64,000 nt of DNA from Calamus simplicifolius (taxonomy: Eukaryota > Streptophyta > Magnoliopsida > Arecales > Arecaceae), in assembly GCA_900491605.1 (NCBI GenBank), contig UESW01001505.1, positions 248,001 to 312,000 on the forward strand, in the 5' to 3' direction. A program made the translations under genes and the position numbers. This document shows positions 1 through 10,735 of the stretch, piece after piece (the first letter of the stretch is position 1; every line of letters begins with the position of its first letter). Below the pieces are notes generated by a model. That model made no database searches. It saw only the letters and a list, made by a program, of their open reading frames with translations, and was not told where the DNA came from.

Positions 1-962
1 CGGAGTTCATCAACAAAGTCAAGGCTGGCTCTCAACTGATTGGGGTTGTTCTTCTCATTATACGATTGCGTCCGGGGACTAGGGATGCCAATCTCCACTG
101 GAATGACTGCTTCTGATCCAAACATGAGGCTGAAAGAAGTTTCTTCAGTGGGGGTTCGGGGCATCGTGTGGTACACCCATAGCACGTTCGGGAACTCCTC
201 TACCCACCTTCCTTTGAAGTCATCCAGACTTGTCCTAAGCCCTTGAAGGATTGTCTGATTTGTTACTTCTGCCGCTCCGTTTGTCTTGGGATGACCGACA
301 AAGGTGAACCTTTGATATATTCCCAATTCGGCGCAGAACTCTTTGAAAGGCGCATTGTTGAACTGGCGCCCGTTGTTGGTAACAAGTGTGTGGGGTAGTT
401 TGAACAGACAAATAATAGACTTCCAAAAGAAGTTCCTCACCTTGGCTTCGGTAATCTTGGCCAGCTCTTTGGCCACCCACTTGGTGAAGTGGTCGATGGC
501 GATGAGCAAAAACTTTCGCTGACCAGAAGCTAGAGGGAATGGCTCTAGAATATCCATTCCCCATTGGGCGAACGGCCATGGAGCCGACAGGGGGCTCAGT
601 GAGAGGTCGGCAGCCGCTGGATATTAGCATGCCGCTGACAGCTATCGCACTTCTGAACCAGCTCGGCTGCGTCTTCCCACATGGTGGGCCAGTAATAGCC
701 TTGGCGTAAGGCCTTGTGTGATAGTGCTCTGCCCCCCAAGTGGTTTCCGTAAATACCTTCATAGATCTTACGGAGGACGTAGTCGGCGTCTGCGGAATCA
801 ACACATCTGAGAGGGATGAGAGAAAGATCGTTGGTACAGTTGCCTGTCGAACATCAGAAACTTGTGTACTCACCACTTGAATAGCTTGGCTTCGGCGGGG
901 TCGGCTGGGAGGGTGCCAGCGGTGAAGTATTGGATGTAAACATCCATCTAGGAGGGCTCTTG
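1..962 (-). pseudogene. Integrase fragment of gypsy element A
   Basis: The minus strand encodes a gypsy integrase core broken by frameshifts and stops. Recognisable blocks are WGMDILEPFP, GQRKFLLIAIDHFTKW, LPHTLVTNNGRQF, and VGHPKTNGAAEVTNQ followed by PNVLWVYHTMPRTPTEETSFSL. In the DDE triad the second aspartate (TDNG in relatives) is Asn here, so the enzyme would be inactive even without frameshifts. The zinc-binding N-terminal part (about 700-900) is badly decayed. The C-terminal end runs off the window at position 1. Element B carries a better preserved relative at 12300-13591. Confidence 0.8.
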
Positions 963-1657
963 TCAAACTGGCATGGATTCTTCAACTGCATCGATGCTTG
1001 GGGCTTCCAGATGCTCTACGTAGGTTCTTCCCAAAGTCCCGTCAGCCGAGGTGGCTAGTCGGGACAAAGCATCAGCTCTGGCGTTCTCTCCCCGGGGGAT
1101 GTAGCTAACGCTGAAGTGGAACAAGGGAGAGACTTGTGACTGTACCAAACTTAGGTAACGGGACATTGTAGGATCCCGTGCCTCATATTCCCCTTTAATT
1201 TGGTCGGAGACTAGCTGGGAGTCAGTGAACACTCTAAGGCGTTTCACCCCGAGCTCGCGAGCTAGCCTTATTCCTGATAGTAGGGCTTCATACTCAGCCT
1301 GATTTTTGGTGGCTGGGAAAAGGAAACGGAGGGCATACTCGGTCACCACTCCGTCTGGGCTAGCCAGAATGAGGCCCGCCCGCTCCCTTGAGAGTTTGAC
1401 GCTCCGTCTATGTGAAGGATCCAATCATTCCCTCTCTCCTCGGTTTCGATGCCCGAAGGGCTTGCATGGGATTCTTCCGGTTGCTCTTCTGCCCAAGTGC
1501 ACTCGACCAGAAAATCCGCTAAGACTTGAGACTTCATAGCTGACCTGAGTCGGAATGACAGGTCGAACTCTCCCAGCTTGAGTGTCCACTTTGCCAACCG
1601 GCCAGAGGTGTCAGGGCGAGAAAGAATCATCTTGAGTGGTTGGTCCGTAACCATCAA
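963..1657 (-). pseudogene. RNase H pair (gypsy-type C-terminal part plus archaeal-type) of element A
   Basis: Two overlapping minus-strand reading frames (1343-1657 and 963-1424) cover the end of the gypsy RNase H and then an archaeal-type RNase H. The second domain shows its catalytic acids in WILHIDGASNSQGSG, NQAEYEALLSG, RVFTDSQLV and ENARADALSRLA. The frames change inside the GASNSQGSG block near 1390, which implies a small indel. The domain follows directly on RT-RH, as expected in Tat elements. Acquisition of this second RNase H is an established feature of that lineage. The catalytic residues are present but the reading frame is broken. Confidence 0.82.
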
Positions 1658-1704
1658 AATTGGGTGAGCTTGAAAATAGGGCCTGAAGCGCTGGGCGGAG
1701 ATGA

Positions 1705-3014
1705 TCAGTGCAAAGATAACCTTTTCGACTCTAGAGTACCTGGTTCGGCGTCATGAAGCACTTTGCTAGTGTAGTACATCAGCTTTTGCGCCTTATCGGC
1801 ATCCGTGCGAACGAGCACGGAGCTGACGGCATCGGGAGAGGCTGCGAGGTATAGGAGGAGCTCCTCCCCGCCCCTTGGTTTGGACAACAATGGCGGGGTG
1901 GATAAGAACTCTTTTAACCCCTCGAAAGCCTTTTGGCACTCCTTCATCCACTCGAAGCCGTTGACTTTGTGCAGAGCCTTGAAGAAAGGCAGACATCTCT
2001 CCGCGGACTTGGATAGAAAACGGCTCAGGGCCGCTACCCTTCCGATCAAGTGCTGCACTTTCTTCTTGTTGGCGGGAGGCCTCATGTCCAAGATGGCTCG
2101 GATCTTATCGGGGTTCGCCTCGATTCCTCGTTGTGTCACCATGAAACCCAAAAATTTGCCGGCTGTCACCACAAAAGCGCACTTGCGAGGGTTCAGCCTC
2201 ATCTGGTACCGGCGGAGGTTGCCGAAGGTCTCCGTCAGATGGGCAATGTGGTTGGTGGCATGGACACTTTTGGTCAGCATGTTGTCCATGTATACCTCCA
2301 TGTTGTGTCCGATTTGGTTCTTGAAAACTTTATTCATTAGCCTTTGGTAAGTGGCCCCCGCGTTCTTTAGTCCGAACGACATCACCTTGTAGCAGTGTAT
2401 CCCCTTCTCGGTTATGAACGAGGTAGCTTCCTCGTCTGCTGGGTTCATCTTGATCTGGTTGTACCCAGAGAAGGCATCCATGAAGCTAAGGGTCTCGTGA
2501 CCGGACGTAGCATCCACCAGCTAATCAATCCGAGGCAAGGGGAAGCTGTCCTTGGGCATGCTTTGTTGAGATCAGTGAAGTCTACGCACATCCTCCATCT
2601 CCCATTGGCCTTGCAGACCATCACGACATTAGCCAACCAGTGGGGGTAGTGGACTTCCCGAATGTGGCCTGTAGCCTTCAGCTTGCGGATCTCTTCGCCA
2701 ATGGGCTTTTGTCTATCTGAGGCGAAGCTTCTATTCTTCTGTCGGACAGGCTGGCATTCCAGGTTGATGTTGAGCCGGTGAGTGATTATCTCCTCAGGGA
2801 TGCCTGGCATATCAGATGATGACCATGCAAAGATGTCGGAGTTGGCACGCATGAAAACAAGGAGCTGATCGCGCGCCTCCCCGGAAGTAGTGCTCCGACC
2901 TGGATGGTTCTCATCGGGTTCCCCCAAGGGGAAGGTCAGTATGTGCTCGGCTGGCTCTCCCCTCCTCTCCAAATCTTGGGGGTCGAACGGTTCGGGCGCC
3001 GTTGCCGACACCAT
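1705..3014 (-). pseudogene. Reverse transcriptase of gypsy element A
   Basis: The minus strand encodes a Ty3/gypsy RT in two frames (2445-3014, then 1705-2517). Recognisable blocks are HYPHWLANVVMVCKANGRWRMC, VDFTDLNKACP, LSFMDAFSGYNQI, FGLKNAGATYQRLMNKVF, the active-site region VYMDNMLTKS and LNPRKCAFVV. The normal YVDD box reads YMDN, so the last catalytic Asp is lost. A stop and frame change near 2520 separates FTDLNKACP from the rest, close to the point that matches the deletion junction of element B. The C-terminal part runs into the gypsy RNase H thumb and connection (GGEELLLYLAASPDAVSSVL). Confidence 0.88.
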
Positions 3015-3316
3015 CCCTTATGGACTGGGGGCTAAGTGGTAGCAAAGCGGTAATGGTTCTGTTCTCCTCTCATCTCTCTAACTCCTTCGTTGGTGGGGAA
3101 CTTTATAAGTAATCTTTTGGTAGAGATAACAGCATCGAGCAGGTTCAAATTGGGTCTCCCCAAAATTGCGTTGTAAGCTAGTGGGACACGAACCACCAGG
3201 AAGTTCATGAGAACCGTGCTCTAACGCGGCGGAGTCCCGGTGGTAATAGGGAGGGTGAATTCCCCTTCAATCCTGACGGAGTCTCCAGTGAAACCCATCA
3301 AGGGAGTGGTGACGGG

Positions 3317-5104
3317 TCAAAGAGAACTTTTAGGCAAATTCATTCTAACAAAAGCGTCATAACTCAAAGCGTCTACTGAACTTTCACTGTCAACCAAAAT
3401 CCGTTTTACAGGGTGCTTCGCAATCGTCATAGACACGACGACGCTATCATCATGTTTGTTGACTACCCCTTCTAGATCCCTTTTTGAGAAGGGAATTATA
3501 GAGCCTTCTCCCTCCTCTCGTTGTCTTTTAGGACTGCTACTTGCCCCCCAGGATATCATGGCTACCGTCTTCTCCGTTGGGGCGTTGTCCACGCCAATCT
3601 GAGGCTTGGGAGGTGCCGACGGGCCCGGGGCAGCTGGGTTCCCTCTCCGGACGAACTTGTCTAGATGGCCATGCTGGACGAGATCTTCGATAGCCTTCTT
3701 CAACAGACGACAGTCTTCAGTGTCATGGCCATAGTCTCTGTGATATCGGCAGTAGAGTTCCTTGTTGTGGGGGACCCCAGGCCTAATGGGAGGGGGACGC
3801 CGGAGGTAGGGCTCGTCCTCAATCTCCAACAGAATGTGGGATATAGGGGCAAGCAGCGGAGTGAAATGCTCTTTGGGGACCAGTGTCTGAGGCCGGTTAT
3901 CTGATCGACGGGGTGGCTCTGGCTTTCTCGACCGTGTCCCAGCGGCTTCCGAAGATGCCGACTTTTTGCCGAATCCTTTGTCAGCCTCCCTCCTGGATGA
4001 GTCTACTTCATCTGCGCGAATGTACTTATGTGCCCGGCTCAACAGATTGGCATGGGAGTGAGGAGGCTTTTTGTCCAAGGAATAAGCAAACCTAGAAGGA
4101 CGGAGTCCCCTCTTCAGAGCCAGCATGGCCACATAGTCCTCAATGTTGTATACCTCCAATGCAGCTTCCTTGAACCGAGCCACAAAGTCCTTCAGGATTT
4201 CACCGCTCCTCTGCTGGACGGCGAACAAGCTATCAGCCACCCGAGGGATCTTCTGGCATGCATCAAAGTGGGCCAGGAAAGATCGCTCGAGTTGCTTGAA
4301 AGAGTTGATACTGCGTGGTGGTAAACGAGAATACCTCGCACGCGCTGCCTTCCGAAGCGTAGCTGGAAAGGCAACACAGAGAAGAGTCCATCGCCCCCTT
4401 GACTTGCATGAGGACATTGTAGCTTTTCAGGTGGTCCAGGGGGTCTGTAGTGCCATCATAGGGATCCAGCTGGGGAAGACGGAACCGAGGTGGGACCGGC
4501 TCCTCCATAATGTGGCGAGAAAGCGGGGGGTGGTGGTCGTAGTCCGTCCCATTTGGGTTGGTGATCCTACGGCTAAGCTCTTCCAACCGTTGATGGTATT
4601 CGTCCAGCCACTGCTCGGCCCGGCGAGCGGTCTTCCTGTTAGTATCTTCTTTTGAGGAGTCGAAAGATGAAGATGGGAAGGCTGTCGGTGCAGGGGATGC
4701 ATGTGCCTTGGTTCCTTCTCGCCACGCCGCCGATGAGAGCGATCGGAATGGTGGGAAGGAGACCGCCGTTGCTTAGAGGTCTCCCGACGGTGAGGCTTCG
4801 GGGACTAGTGGTGGGAGGCCTTTGGAGGGGTCCTGCCATGGTGAGGTCGGCTAGCTCCGTGGCCCTCCATATGAGGCGGAGGGGGTTGAGGTGGCGCAGG
4901 CGTGGTGGTGGAGCCCTGCTCCTGTAGTCCCCGCATCATCGCTATCAAATCTTGCACCTGATGAGTCAGGGCATCGAGCCGATCGGCCTGGCTAGCTTGC
5001 AGTTGCGTGGGAGGCGGAATAGGGAGGTTGGCCTCCGACTGTTCAGCCCGCGAGAGGCATCCGGCCTGGCTGGTGGAAGCTTCCTGTGCTTGCGTAACCA
5101 CCAT
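3317..5104 (-). pseudogene. gag-protease of gypsy element A
   Basis: Gag probably starts at the ATG at 5104 (MVVTQAQEAST), because element B starts gag with the equivalent MVTTRAQEDF. The N-terminal third is spread over several frames. The conserved retrotransposon gag domain lies around 3900-4417 (FVARFKEAALEVYNIEDYVA, ALKRGLRP). A zinc-knuckle-like CRYHRDYGHDTEDC follows at about 3740. The protease block near 3350-3410 reads ILVDSESSVDALSYDAF, where DSGSS is usual, so the aspartic protease motif is altered. The frame is open from 4417 to 3317 (366 aa), unusually long for such a decayed element. Confidence 0.82.
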
Positions 5105-5189
5105 CTTTTTCCTTGCAGAGGTCGTGGGGTCGCATATGCGTTTGAAAGAGTAGGGATTGAGTGCCCCCCACGTTGCGAGCTAGGGTCCT

Positions 5190-5779
5190 TTTTTTATACC
5201 TGTCTAGGGTCTCTCTTACCCCTTGTAGTTAGAACCGTCGAATCCCTTCTTTTATTAGGATCGGCTCTGTGAATGACGAGCGAGTACGCTGTTGCTGAGC
5301 GGGCACCGTAAATACCGGGAACTGTATGGTGTGTTGGTAGCTGCCCATGATTCTGGCAATAATAGGCGAGCAAGCCGTGCTGTAGTTGGTGTTTTAAATC
5401 ACTGCGCCCGATATTCGGAGTTGATTCCATGAGGGTAGAGAGCGTGTAATACGAAATTTGAGGCCAAGGCCAAGACAGAAGCCGAGGCGGGGCTCGAGGC
5501 CGAGGCGGGACTCGAGGCCGAGGCCAAAGCGGAACTTGAAGCTTGAGACCGAGGCTGAAGCCGAGGCTAACGCTGGAGCGAGGCCCGAGGCTGAGACCGA
5601 ATCCTAGGCCGGAGTCGAAGCCGAGCCGAATTCGAGACCGAGGCCGAGGCGAGGCCGGAGCCGAGGTCGAACCGAATCCAAGGCCGAAGCTGAACTCGAA
5701 ACTAGCCGAAATCATTACTTTTGTTAAAAAAAATTGTAGATTATTACCGTACCATCTAATTGTGTGATTAGCTACATCA
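5190..5779 (-). repeat. 5' LTR remnant of gypsy element A with GC-rich array
   Basis: On the minus strand the stretch begins TGATGTAGCTAATCA and contains a GC-rich array at about 5456-5705 built on GGCCTCGGC-like units. It then has LTR sequence also found in element B (GACGGTTCTAAC, CAGGTATAA). Compared with B, the last part of the LTR and the primer binding site are missing: sequence jumps from the region after the CAGGTATAA block straight to the gag leader. I place the inner limit only approximately. Confidence 0.6.
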
Positions 5780-7516
5780 CACGTAATGCAAAATAACTTT
5801 TTCTAAAGCAAAAGATCATAAAGATGTGCCACAAATCACCTAAGCGCTACTTTTGTAGCCAACTCAATAGAAATAATGTATTAAAAAATTATTTTATTTA
5901 TTTTAAAAATATTTACCTTATTCCGCTCATGCATGCATATGTGCTTTGCATCCTGTGCTTAGGCTTGAAGAATTCTTTGTACTTAGACATGCCTAACGCT
6001 TTTCGAATGACAACTTGATAATCTCAAATCATTTGGTTGGGAGAATCTAAAAGAAGGTACAAGATCCCACTATTCCATACTCGTCCTGCTCGCCAACCAA
6101 GTTGAATGGCATATAGGCACCTTTAAATACCAGCCTTGGTACAATACTATAGCCACAACTTTAGTCATATGAAACACACTGAAGTGGCAGCTTTCATTTC
6201 AAATTTGATGACATGGGCCACCAGCTCCGCACAGAAATGCCATTGATCCATTTAATGACTGTTTAACCTCTCTATGATTCATTTTCGAAGCAATAAGAAT
6301 ACCTAACAGAAATTCTGATTATGAACTTTTTATTGTGCTCGCTTTACATTCAACTTAATTGACAAGATTGTTAGAGTAAAGCAATGCATATTATTCTTTC
6401 AGATACATTCAATCACATTTTGAAATTAAAGGCTCGTAAATTTCTATTGAAGCACTCATGTCATAATTAGATAAGGATCAACTTCAACCTTGCATGATAA
6501 ATCAACAGTACAACTCAAGTTTTCATATGCTGTGAGAACCTTCCATTGCATAAAGCTTTGCACAAAAACTATGGAGGGTTTTCGGCAACCTCGAAGGGTT
6601 TATATGGGTTTATATTACATTCAGCCTGCCAAAATACCTGCAGCCATGCATGTTTCTATGAAAGCAATCAATAGAGCATCTTCTAAAACTGAAACAGAGA
6701 TGACAAAATGCTCCAAACAAGATCATTGCCAAAGGAACACAACTCACTATATGCCACAGAACTTCTCCACGACTTAAAAATCATTAATTGCCACCATGGG
6801 CATGCAAGCAGTGGCCTCAATATAATAGCTCTTAGACTTGCTATTTTGAAAAAGCTGTAAATGGATACCTGGCAGAGAATACTCTTCCACAGGTCTTTCC
6901 TCCTACAAAGCATGTAGAATAAATTCATGGTAATCTAGAGTGACAAGATAACATGTCATTAAAGTCAGACCAATATTAAAGAAAAATAATAACAGGTAAA
7001 GGCAACCAGAGATGATCATCATTTCACAGCAAGATCTGCAATTCTGCTTCAAATTTCAAAAGTAAAAAGCATAATCTTAAAAAGAATAGACATCATAAAC
7101 ACAAAGATTATTTCATAAACACCAAAAAGACTTGGAATATTTGGATGATTCACAGGTCAAAGCAGAAGACATCTATAATGTCAACCATATGATAGACCAC
7201 GTCAGTGACTCCAAATCCTGGTTAAAATCAATTATATCAACACTATGGACACTATCACAGACATGCTGCACCTCGCCGCCGACAGATAATTCAGAGATAA
7301 TATGGAAAGCTTCAGCCAGGAACAAAAACTCTCAGAGCACAGCACCTCTGCAACAAACTGGGTATAGCAATGCTGGACCAACACTGAGCTGACACTTATT
7401 TCAGCAGAAACTGATATTCAAAACAAACCTTTTTACATTAATAGCAGAAAGAACTCTACAACAAAAATCCTTCTTTAATCCCCCACCTATGGCTTCCATA
7501 AGAAAGGCTACATAGT
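5780..7516. other. Non-coding stretch downstream of the host gene
   Basis: This is A+T-rich low-copy-looking DNA. Short open frames on both strands show no recognisable domain and no retrotransposon signature. The part next to 7517 should include the 3'UTR of the minus-strand gene. I see no clear polyadenylation signal that fixes its end. Confidence 0.5.
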
Positions 7517-8248
7517 TTAGCTCAAGTTGGGTCCAAACTCTAGTTTTCGACATATTTCTGGGCTAAGCTTCCTTGCCTTCGAAGCAGGTGACCTCAAAGG
7601 TGCAGCTGGACATGTCTCTGCAACACCTGTTAGGATAGGTAAAGAAGTGGGTGTCCTGGAACCTTCAGAAGGACTGTGAACAGATGTCTTATCGACGTCA
7701 CTGGAAACAAACAATTCAATAAACGAATTACACATTACTTCCAAGAGGTGAACTTCCTCTCCAGCATCTTCAGAGGCATTGGCTTCCACACTCTCAATGG
7801 ATTCACTGGAGTCAAACTTTAGCTGCCGGTGAAGAGGAATTCTGCTTTCCCTCACCGTCTTCTTCTTCGGTGCAAGCAATAAATCTTCTGGGCCCGGGGC
7901 AAATGGATCAAATATGCTTCCAGTCGGAGTCTGACAGCCCAGAAAGGTATCCTCTGCCTCAGTTTGAGCAGAGGAAGATGAAATCTCTACTATTTCTCCA
8001 TCTACAGATGGGTCCACTGGACTAAGGTTGAGGAGCCCAGCATCTTGTCCTTCTAAATCACTAACTTTCTCCAAGGAGCGAGCTTGGCAAGAAGCACAAA
8101 CTTCACCATTCTCCTCTTTCTCCACCTTAATTCCAAAACCAATTTTTCCATCCCCCATATCGTTACCTTCCAAAACCCTTTCTTTCTCCACGCATGAGAC
8201 TTTGGAAGACAACGAATCTGTCACACCACCTTTCAGTTCAGATTCCAT
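7517..8248 (-). CDS. Plant protein of unknown family with CDK-site and cyclin-docking-like motifs
   Basis: This is a 243-codon uninterrupted ORF. The start is set at ATG 8248 (context GAGATGG) because the open frame upstream has no ATG. I do not recognise the family. The protein is acidic and Ser-rich with low-complexity parts, and has no signal peptide or membrane segment. It has six S/T-P sites (S76, T108, S192, T199, S220, S229) and two RxLxF motifs (RQLKF at 141-145, RKLEF at 234-238), which resemble cyclin-docking motifs. A distinctive block at about 101-120 reads TFLGCQTPTGSIFDPFAPGP. RIPL (136-139) fits a minimal RxxL destruction box. The promoter region has MSA-like AACGG sites, so a G2/M-expressed CDK substrate or regulator is a reasonable inference, not a demonstrated function. 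It is the only gene here without transposon hallmarks. Confidence 0.72.
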   Translation of the reverse strand: MESELKGGVTDSLSSKVSCVEKERVLEGNDMGDGKIGFGIKVEKEENGEVCASCQARSLEKVSDLEGQDAGLLNLSPVDPSVDGEIVEISSSSAQTEAEDTFLGCQTPTGSIFDPFAPGPEDLLLAPKKKTVRESRIPLHRQLKFDSSESIESVEANASEDAGEEVHLLEVMCNSFIELFVSSDVDKTSVHSPSEGSRTPTSLPILTGVAETCPAAPLRSPASKARKLSPEICRKLEFGPNLS

Positions 8249-8250
8249 CT

Positions 8251-8911
8251 CTAGAATCTTAATGTTGTTTTTTTCCAGGAACAATGGATTTTGATCTGTG
8301 CACGTGAAATAAAGGAAGAAAATTTCTTCCTGAGCTCTCCTTTCTCCACTTGTACCCCTCTATTCCACAGGCTTCGATCCCAGAACAATCCGAACAGCAG
8401 ATTGAAACCCTAAACTTCCAATATTCCCATCAAACCAGCCAACAGAACAAGAGATAATCATATCTGTTCGCCTAAAAAAAAGTCCCAAGCCTCAGAACAA
8501 AACGAATCTTTCTATCTCAGAAACCAAATGAAACGCAACAAACTCGGAAACCCAATGATTTATTTATTCATTTATTGCATCAGAAACCCTAGAATCAGGA
8601 CAAACAGAAGTCTTTTAGCCTCGAATCGATCAAAACCTTTAAAGCACAACCAAAATCCTCGTTAACCAAACATTTCTGGTAAAACATCCCATCAACAAAT
8701 CCAGTAAACAAGATTCACATGACCAAAAAAATAAAAAAAATCCGATCTTGATACAAAAAAAGGACCTTAATCTTCACGTTTCCTAGCAAAAACCCTAAAC
8801 TCTAGCCTAGATTTCTAAAACCTCGACCTCACATAGCCCCAACAGATCGATTCGATTTCTGATACCTCGAAAAGCACCATAGAAGGAATATTAAGAGCAC
8901 AAAGCGTACCT
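8251..8911 (-). other. Probable 5'UTR intron of the host gene
   Basis: On the minus strand a good donor (CTAAAG|GTACGC) lies at 8911. An acceptor (GATTCTAG|AG) lies just two bases before the ATG at 8248. The sequence between is A+T-rich with stops in all frames. The leader exon would run from about 9010 to 8912. This is inferred from splice consensus only. Confidence 0.5.
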
Positions 8912-9038
8912 TTAGAGAAGGGCGACCTGCATCGGAATATCGGATCGAGAGAGAGAGGTAGAGAGGCGGGGGGAAAATTAGCTTTGAGGATGGCGGGAGA
9001 AGACGGCGGGCCCTACGATCCGCGCAATTGGGAGGGGG

Positions 9039-9045
9039 TTTTATA
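9039..9045 (-). promoter_or_regulatory. TATA box of the host gene
   Basis: The minus strand reads GGATATAAAACC. It sits about 100 bp upstream of the donor site of the proposed leader exon, so transcription would start near 9010. Confidence 0.55.
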
Positions 9046-9059
9046 TCCACCAGCGCGCC

Positions 9060-9177
9060 AACGGTGGCTAATCCAACGGCTGAAATTAAATCGGACTTCG
9101 GGATCCGCTCCTATGGCTTTCAACAAATGGAAAACTGACACGTTGAACATAAACCAATGGATGGATATCTGCCGTTG
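9060..9177 (-). promoter_or_regulatory. Cluster of three MSA-like AACGG sites upstream of the host gene
   Basis: AACGG occurs at 9060-9064 (CCAACGGTGG), 9075-9079 (TCCAACGGCT, a full match to YCYAACGGYY) and 9173-9177 on the minus strand (TTCAACGGC). MSA elements bind three-repeat MYB factors and give G2/M expression in plants. All three lie within 140 bp upstream of the TATA box. Confidence 0.45.
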
Positions 9178-9363
9178 AACTCTGTTTCGAGTCACGGAGA
9201 TTGAAGTTGATCAGATCGCGTGGAAGGATAATGACAGATCTTGAGAAAAGTTAACAGGGGATCCAAATTTAATGATTTTAGTTTTCATATATGGAATGGA
9301 ATAAAAGATTTTTATTTAAACCCTCAATGATCATGTAGCGTTTTTAAAGTCTCGCATGGTATG

Positions 9364-10239
9364 TGATATGGCTAATCATCTCCTTTAGGCGGCATCATAA
9401 CACCCTACGCGATTTCTGGAATTAATGATGTGATAGCTCGTTTTCGGAATGTTGGAATTCCTATCCCCGCCATTGGCTCCGGCCTCCGGTTCTGGCCTTG
9501 GCTCCGGCCTCCAGCATCGGCTTCGGCCTCCGGCTCCGACCTCCAGCGTCGGCTTTGGCCTCCGGCTCTAGCCCTTGACTCCGGCCTCCAGCGCTCCGGC
9601 CTCCGGGCTTGGCTCCGGCCCCAACGTCGGTTTCAGCCTTCGGCTCCAGCCTGCGGCTCCGGCCTCTAGCTCCGACCTTTGCTCCGGCTTTCAGCGTCGG
9701 CTCCGGCATACGGCTCTGGCCTCTAGCTCCGGCTCCAGCTCTAAATTGGTGCCTTATTTTTCTAAGTACATTAAAACCCACTTCAGGTAATGGACCTCGA
9801 AATTCGAGACATCTGTTACCGTGTATCTCGCTCACTGAAATTACCGGCAGATACTAGCACGCTCCGCAGTTACCGGCACACACAACGCCCATTCAGCAAC
9901 GGTCCACCCACTTGCTGTTCGACGGAGCTCATCCTAGCAAAGCAGATTTGACGGTTCTAACGGAAGGAGGTAAATGTGACCCCCCATACAGGTATAAGAG
10001 GAGGACTTGAGCTCAATGCTGGGGGAGGGCTCTTTCTCTCTTCTCTTTCAAGCTCTACTCATATACAACATTCCTGTTCTACAACCCACTAACTTGGGCA
10101 TCGGAGGGTCCCCACCGGAACCATCGGTCCGGGACTTTTTGTAGGCTCTCGAAGGAAGACGGTGATCTCTCTGCATTTTCGAAGGCCTGCGGAGATCTCA
10201 GCTCACCCGACGCTCATCGCAAGTGATTTGGCAGCAACA
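9364..10239 (+). repeat. 5' LTR of gypsy element B
   Basis: 876 bp, TG...CA ends. It contains a GC-rich array (9470-9745) and then GACGGTTCTAAC and CAGGTATAAGAGGAGG, where TATAAGA is a likely TATA box near 9993. The 3' copy is at 17330-17983 plus 27312-27595. Confidence 0.88.
9470..9745 (+). repeat. GC-rich GGCTCCGGCCTCC array in the 5' LTR of B
   Basis: Degenerate tandem units such as GGCTCCGGCCTCCAGCGTC, repeated over about 275 bp. Open frames through it (Pro/Ala/Ser-rich) are composition artefacts. The matching array in the 3' LTR is longer. Confidence 0.8.
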
Positions 10240-10241
10240 GA

Positions 10242-10260
10242 TTGGCGCGTCAGGAAGGGG
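10242..10260 (+). other. Primer binding site of gypsy element B
   Basis: TTGGCGCGTCAGGAAGGGG starts three bases after the 5' LTR end (CAACA). This TTGGCGC-type PBS is common in Tat elements. I did not assign the tRNA. Confidence 0.6.
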
Positions 10261-10321
10261 GGACACACACGTGGAAGGCGAAAGTTCTCCCTGTGACCCC
10301 ACTGATTCTGCAAGGAAGACG

Positions 10322-10735
10322 ATGGTGACAACGCGAGCCCAGGAAGATTTCGCCAGCCATGCCACAGAACGCCTTCCGTGGGCTGAGCAATCGGAGGCCA
10401 ACCTCAATGTTCCGCCCCCTGCACAGATGAGCCAGCCTGACCGGCTTGAGGTTCTGGCTCATCAAGTACAGGACCTGATGACGGTGGTGCGGGGATTACA
10501 GGAACACTGCTTTGCCATTACACCTCAGCCCCCTCCACCTTGCGAAGGGGGGCATGGAGCAATTCAATCTCATCAAGGCGGGACTCCGCCTGAGACCTCC
10601 CATCACTCGCCTCCTGAACCTCGTCGCCGGGAGGCTTCAAAGCGACGGCGGTCTCTCTCCCATCATTCTGATCATTCCCACCGACGGTCGGGTGAGAAGG
10701 AGCCAAGACGGGTGCACTCCTTGCACCGGCGGTCT
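10322..10735 (+). pseudogene. gag N-terminal fragment of element B
   Basis: The ATG at 10322 opens MVTTRAQEDF, equivalent to the gag start of element A at 5104. About 135 codons of the Pro/Arg/Ser-rich N-terminal region remain. Near 10725-10740 the sequence passes directly into RT (TDLNKACP in another frame). The gag core, zinc knuckle, protease and first part of RT are missing, about 2.1 kb by comparison with element A. Confidence 0.75.

Larger units (their letters stand above)
1..5779 (-). mobile_element. Tat-lineage Ty3/gypsy element A, truncated by window edge
   Basis: Read on the minus strand the order is LTR remnant, gag, protease, RT, RNase H, second (archaeal-type) RNase H and integrase. 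This order with a dual RNase H is characteristic of the Tat/Retand lineage of plant Ty3/gypsy elements. All coding parts carry frameshifts or stops. Three active sites are altered: DSE in place of DSG in the protease, YMDN in place of YVDD in RT, and NNG in place of DNG in integrase. The right end is set at 5779 because the minus strand there reads TGATGTAGCTAATCA, close to the LTR start of element B (TGATATGGCTAATCA). The 3' part lies outside the window. The element is dead and old. Confidence 0.9.

Noticed and set aside
6490..7392. Open frames 6490-6777, 6683-6928 and 7132-7392 as genes
   Set aside because: No domain, no codon pattern, overlapping frames on both strands; probably UTR or intergenic.
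9430..9835. Pro/Ala/Ser-rich open frames on both strands
   Set aside because: They follow from the GC-rich LTR array; the same occurs at 17388-17819 and 5194-5767.
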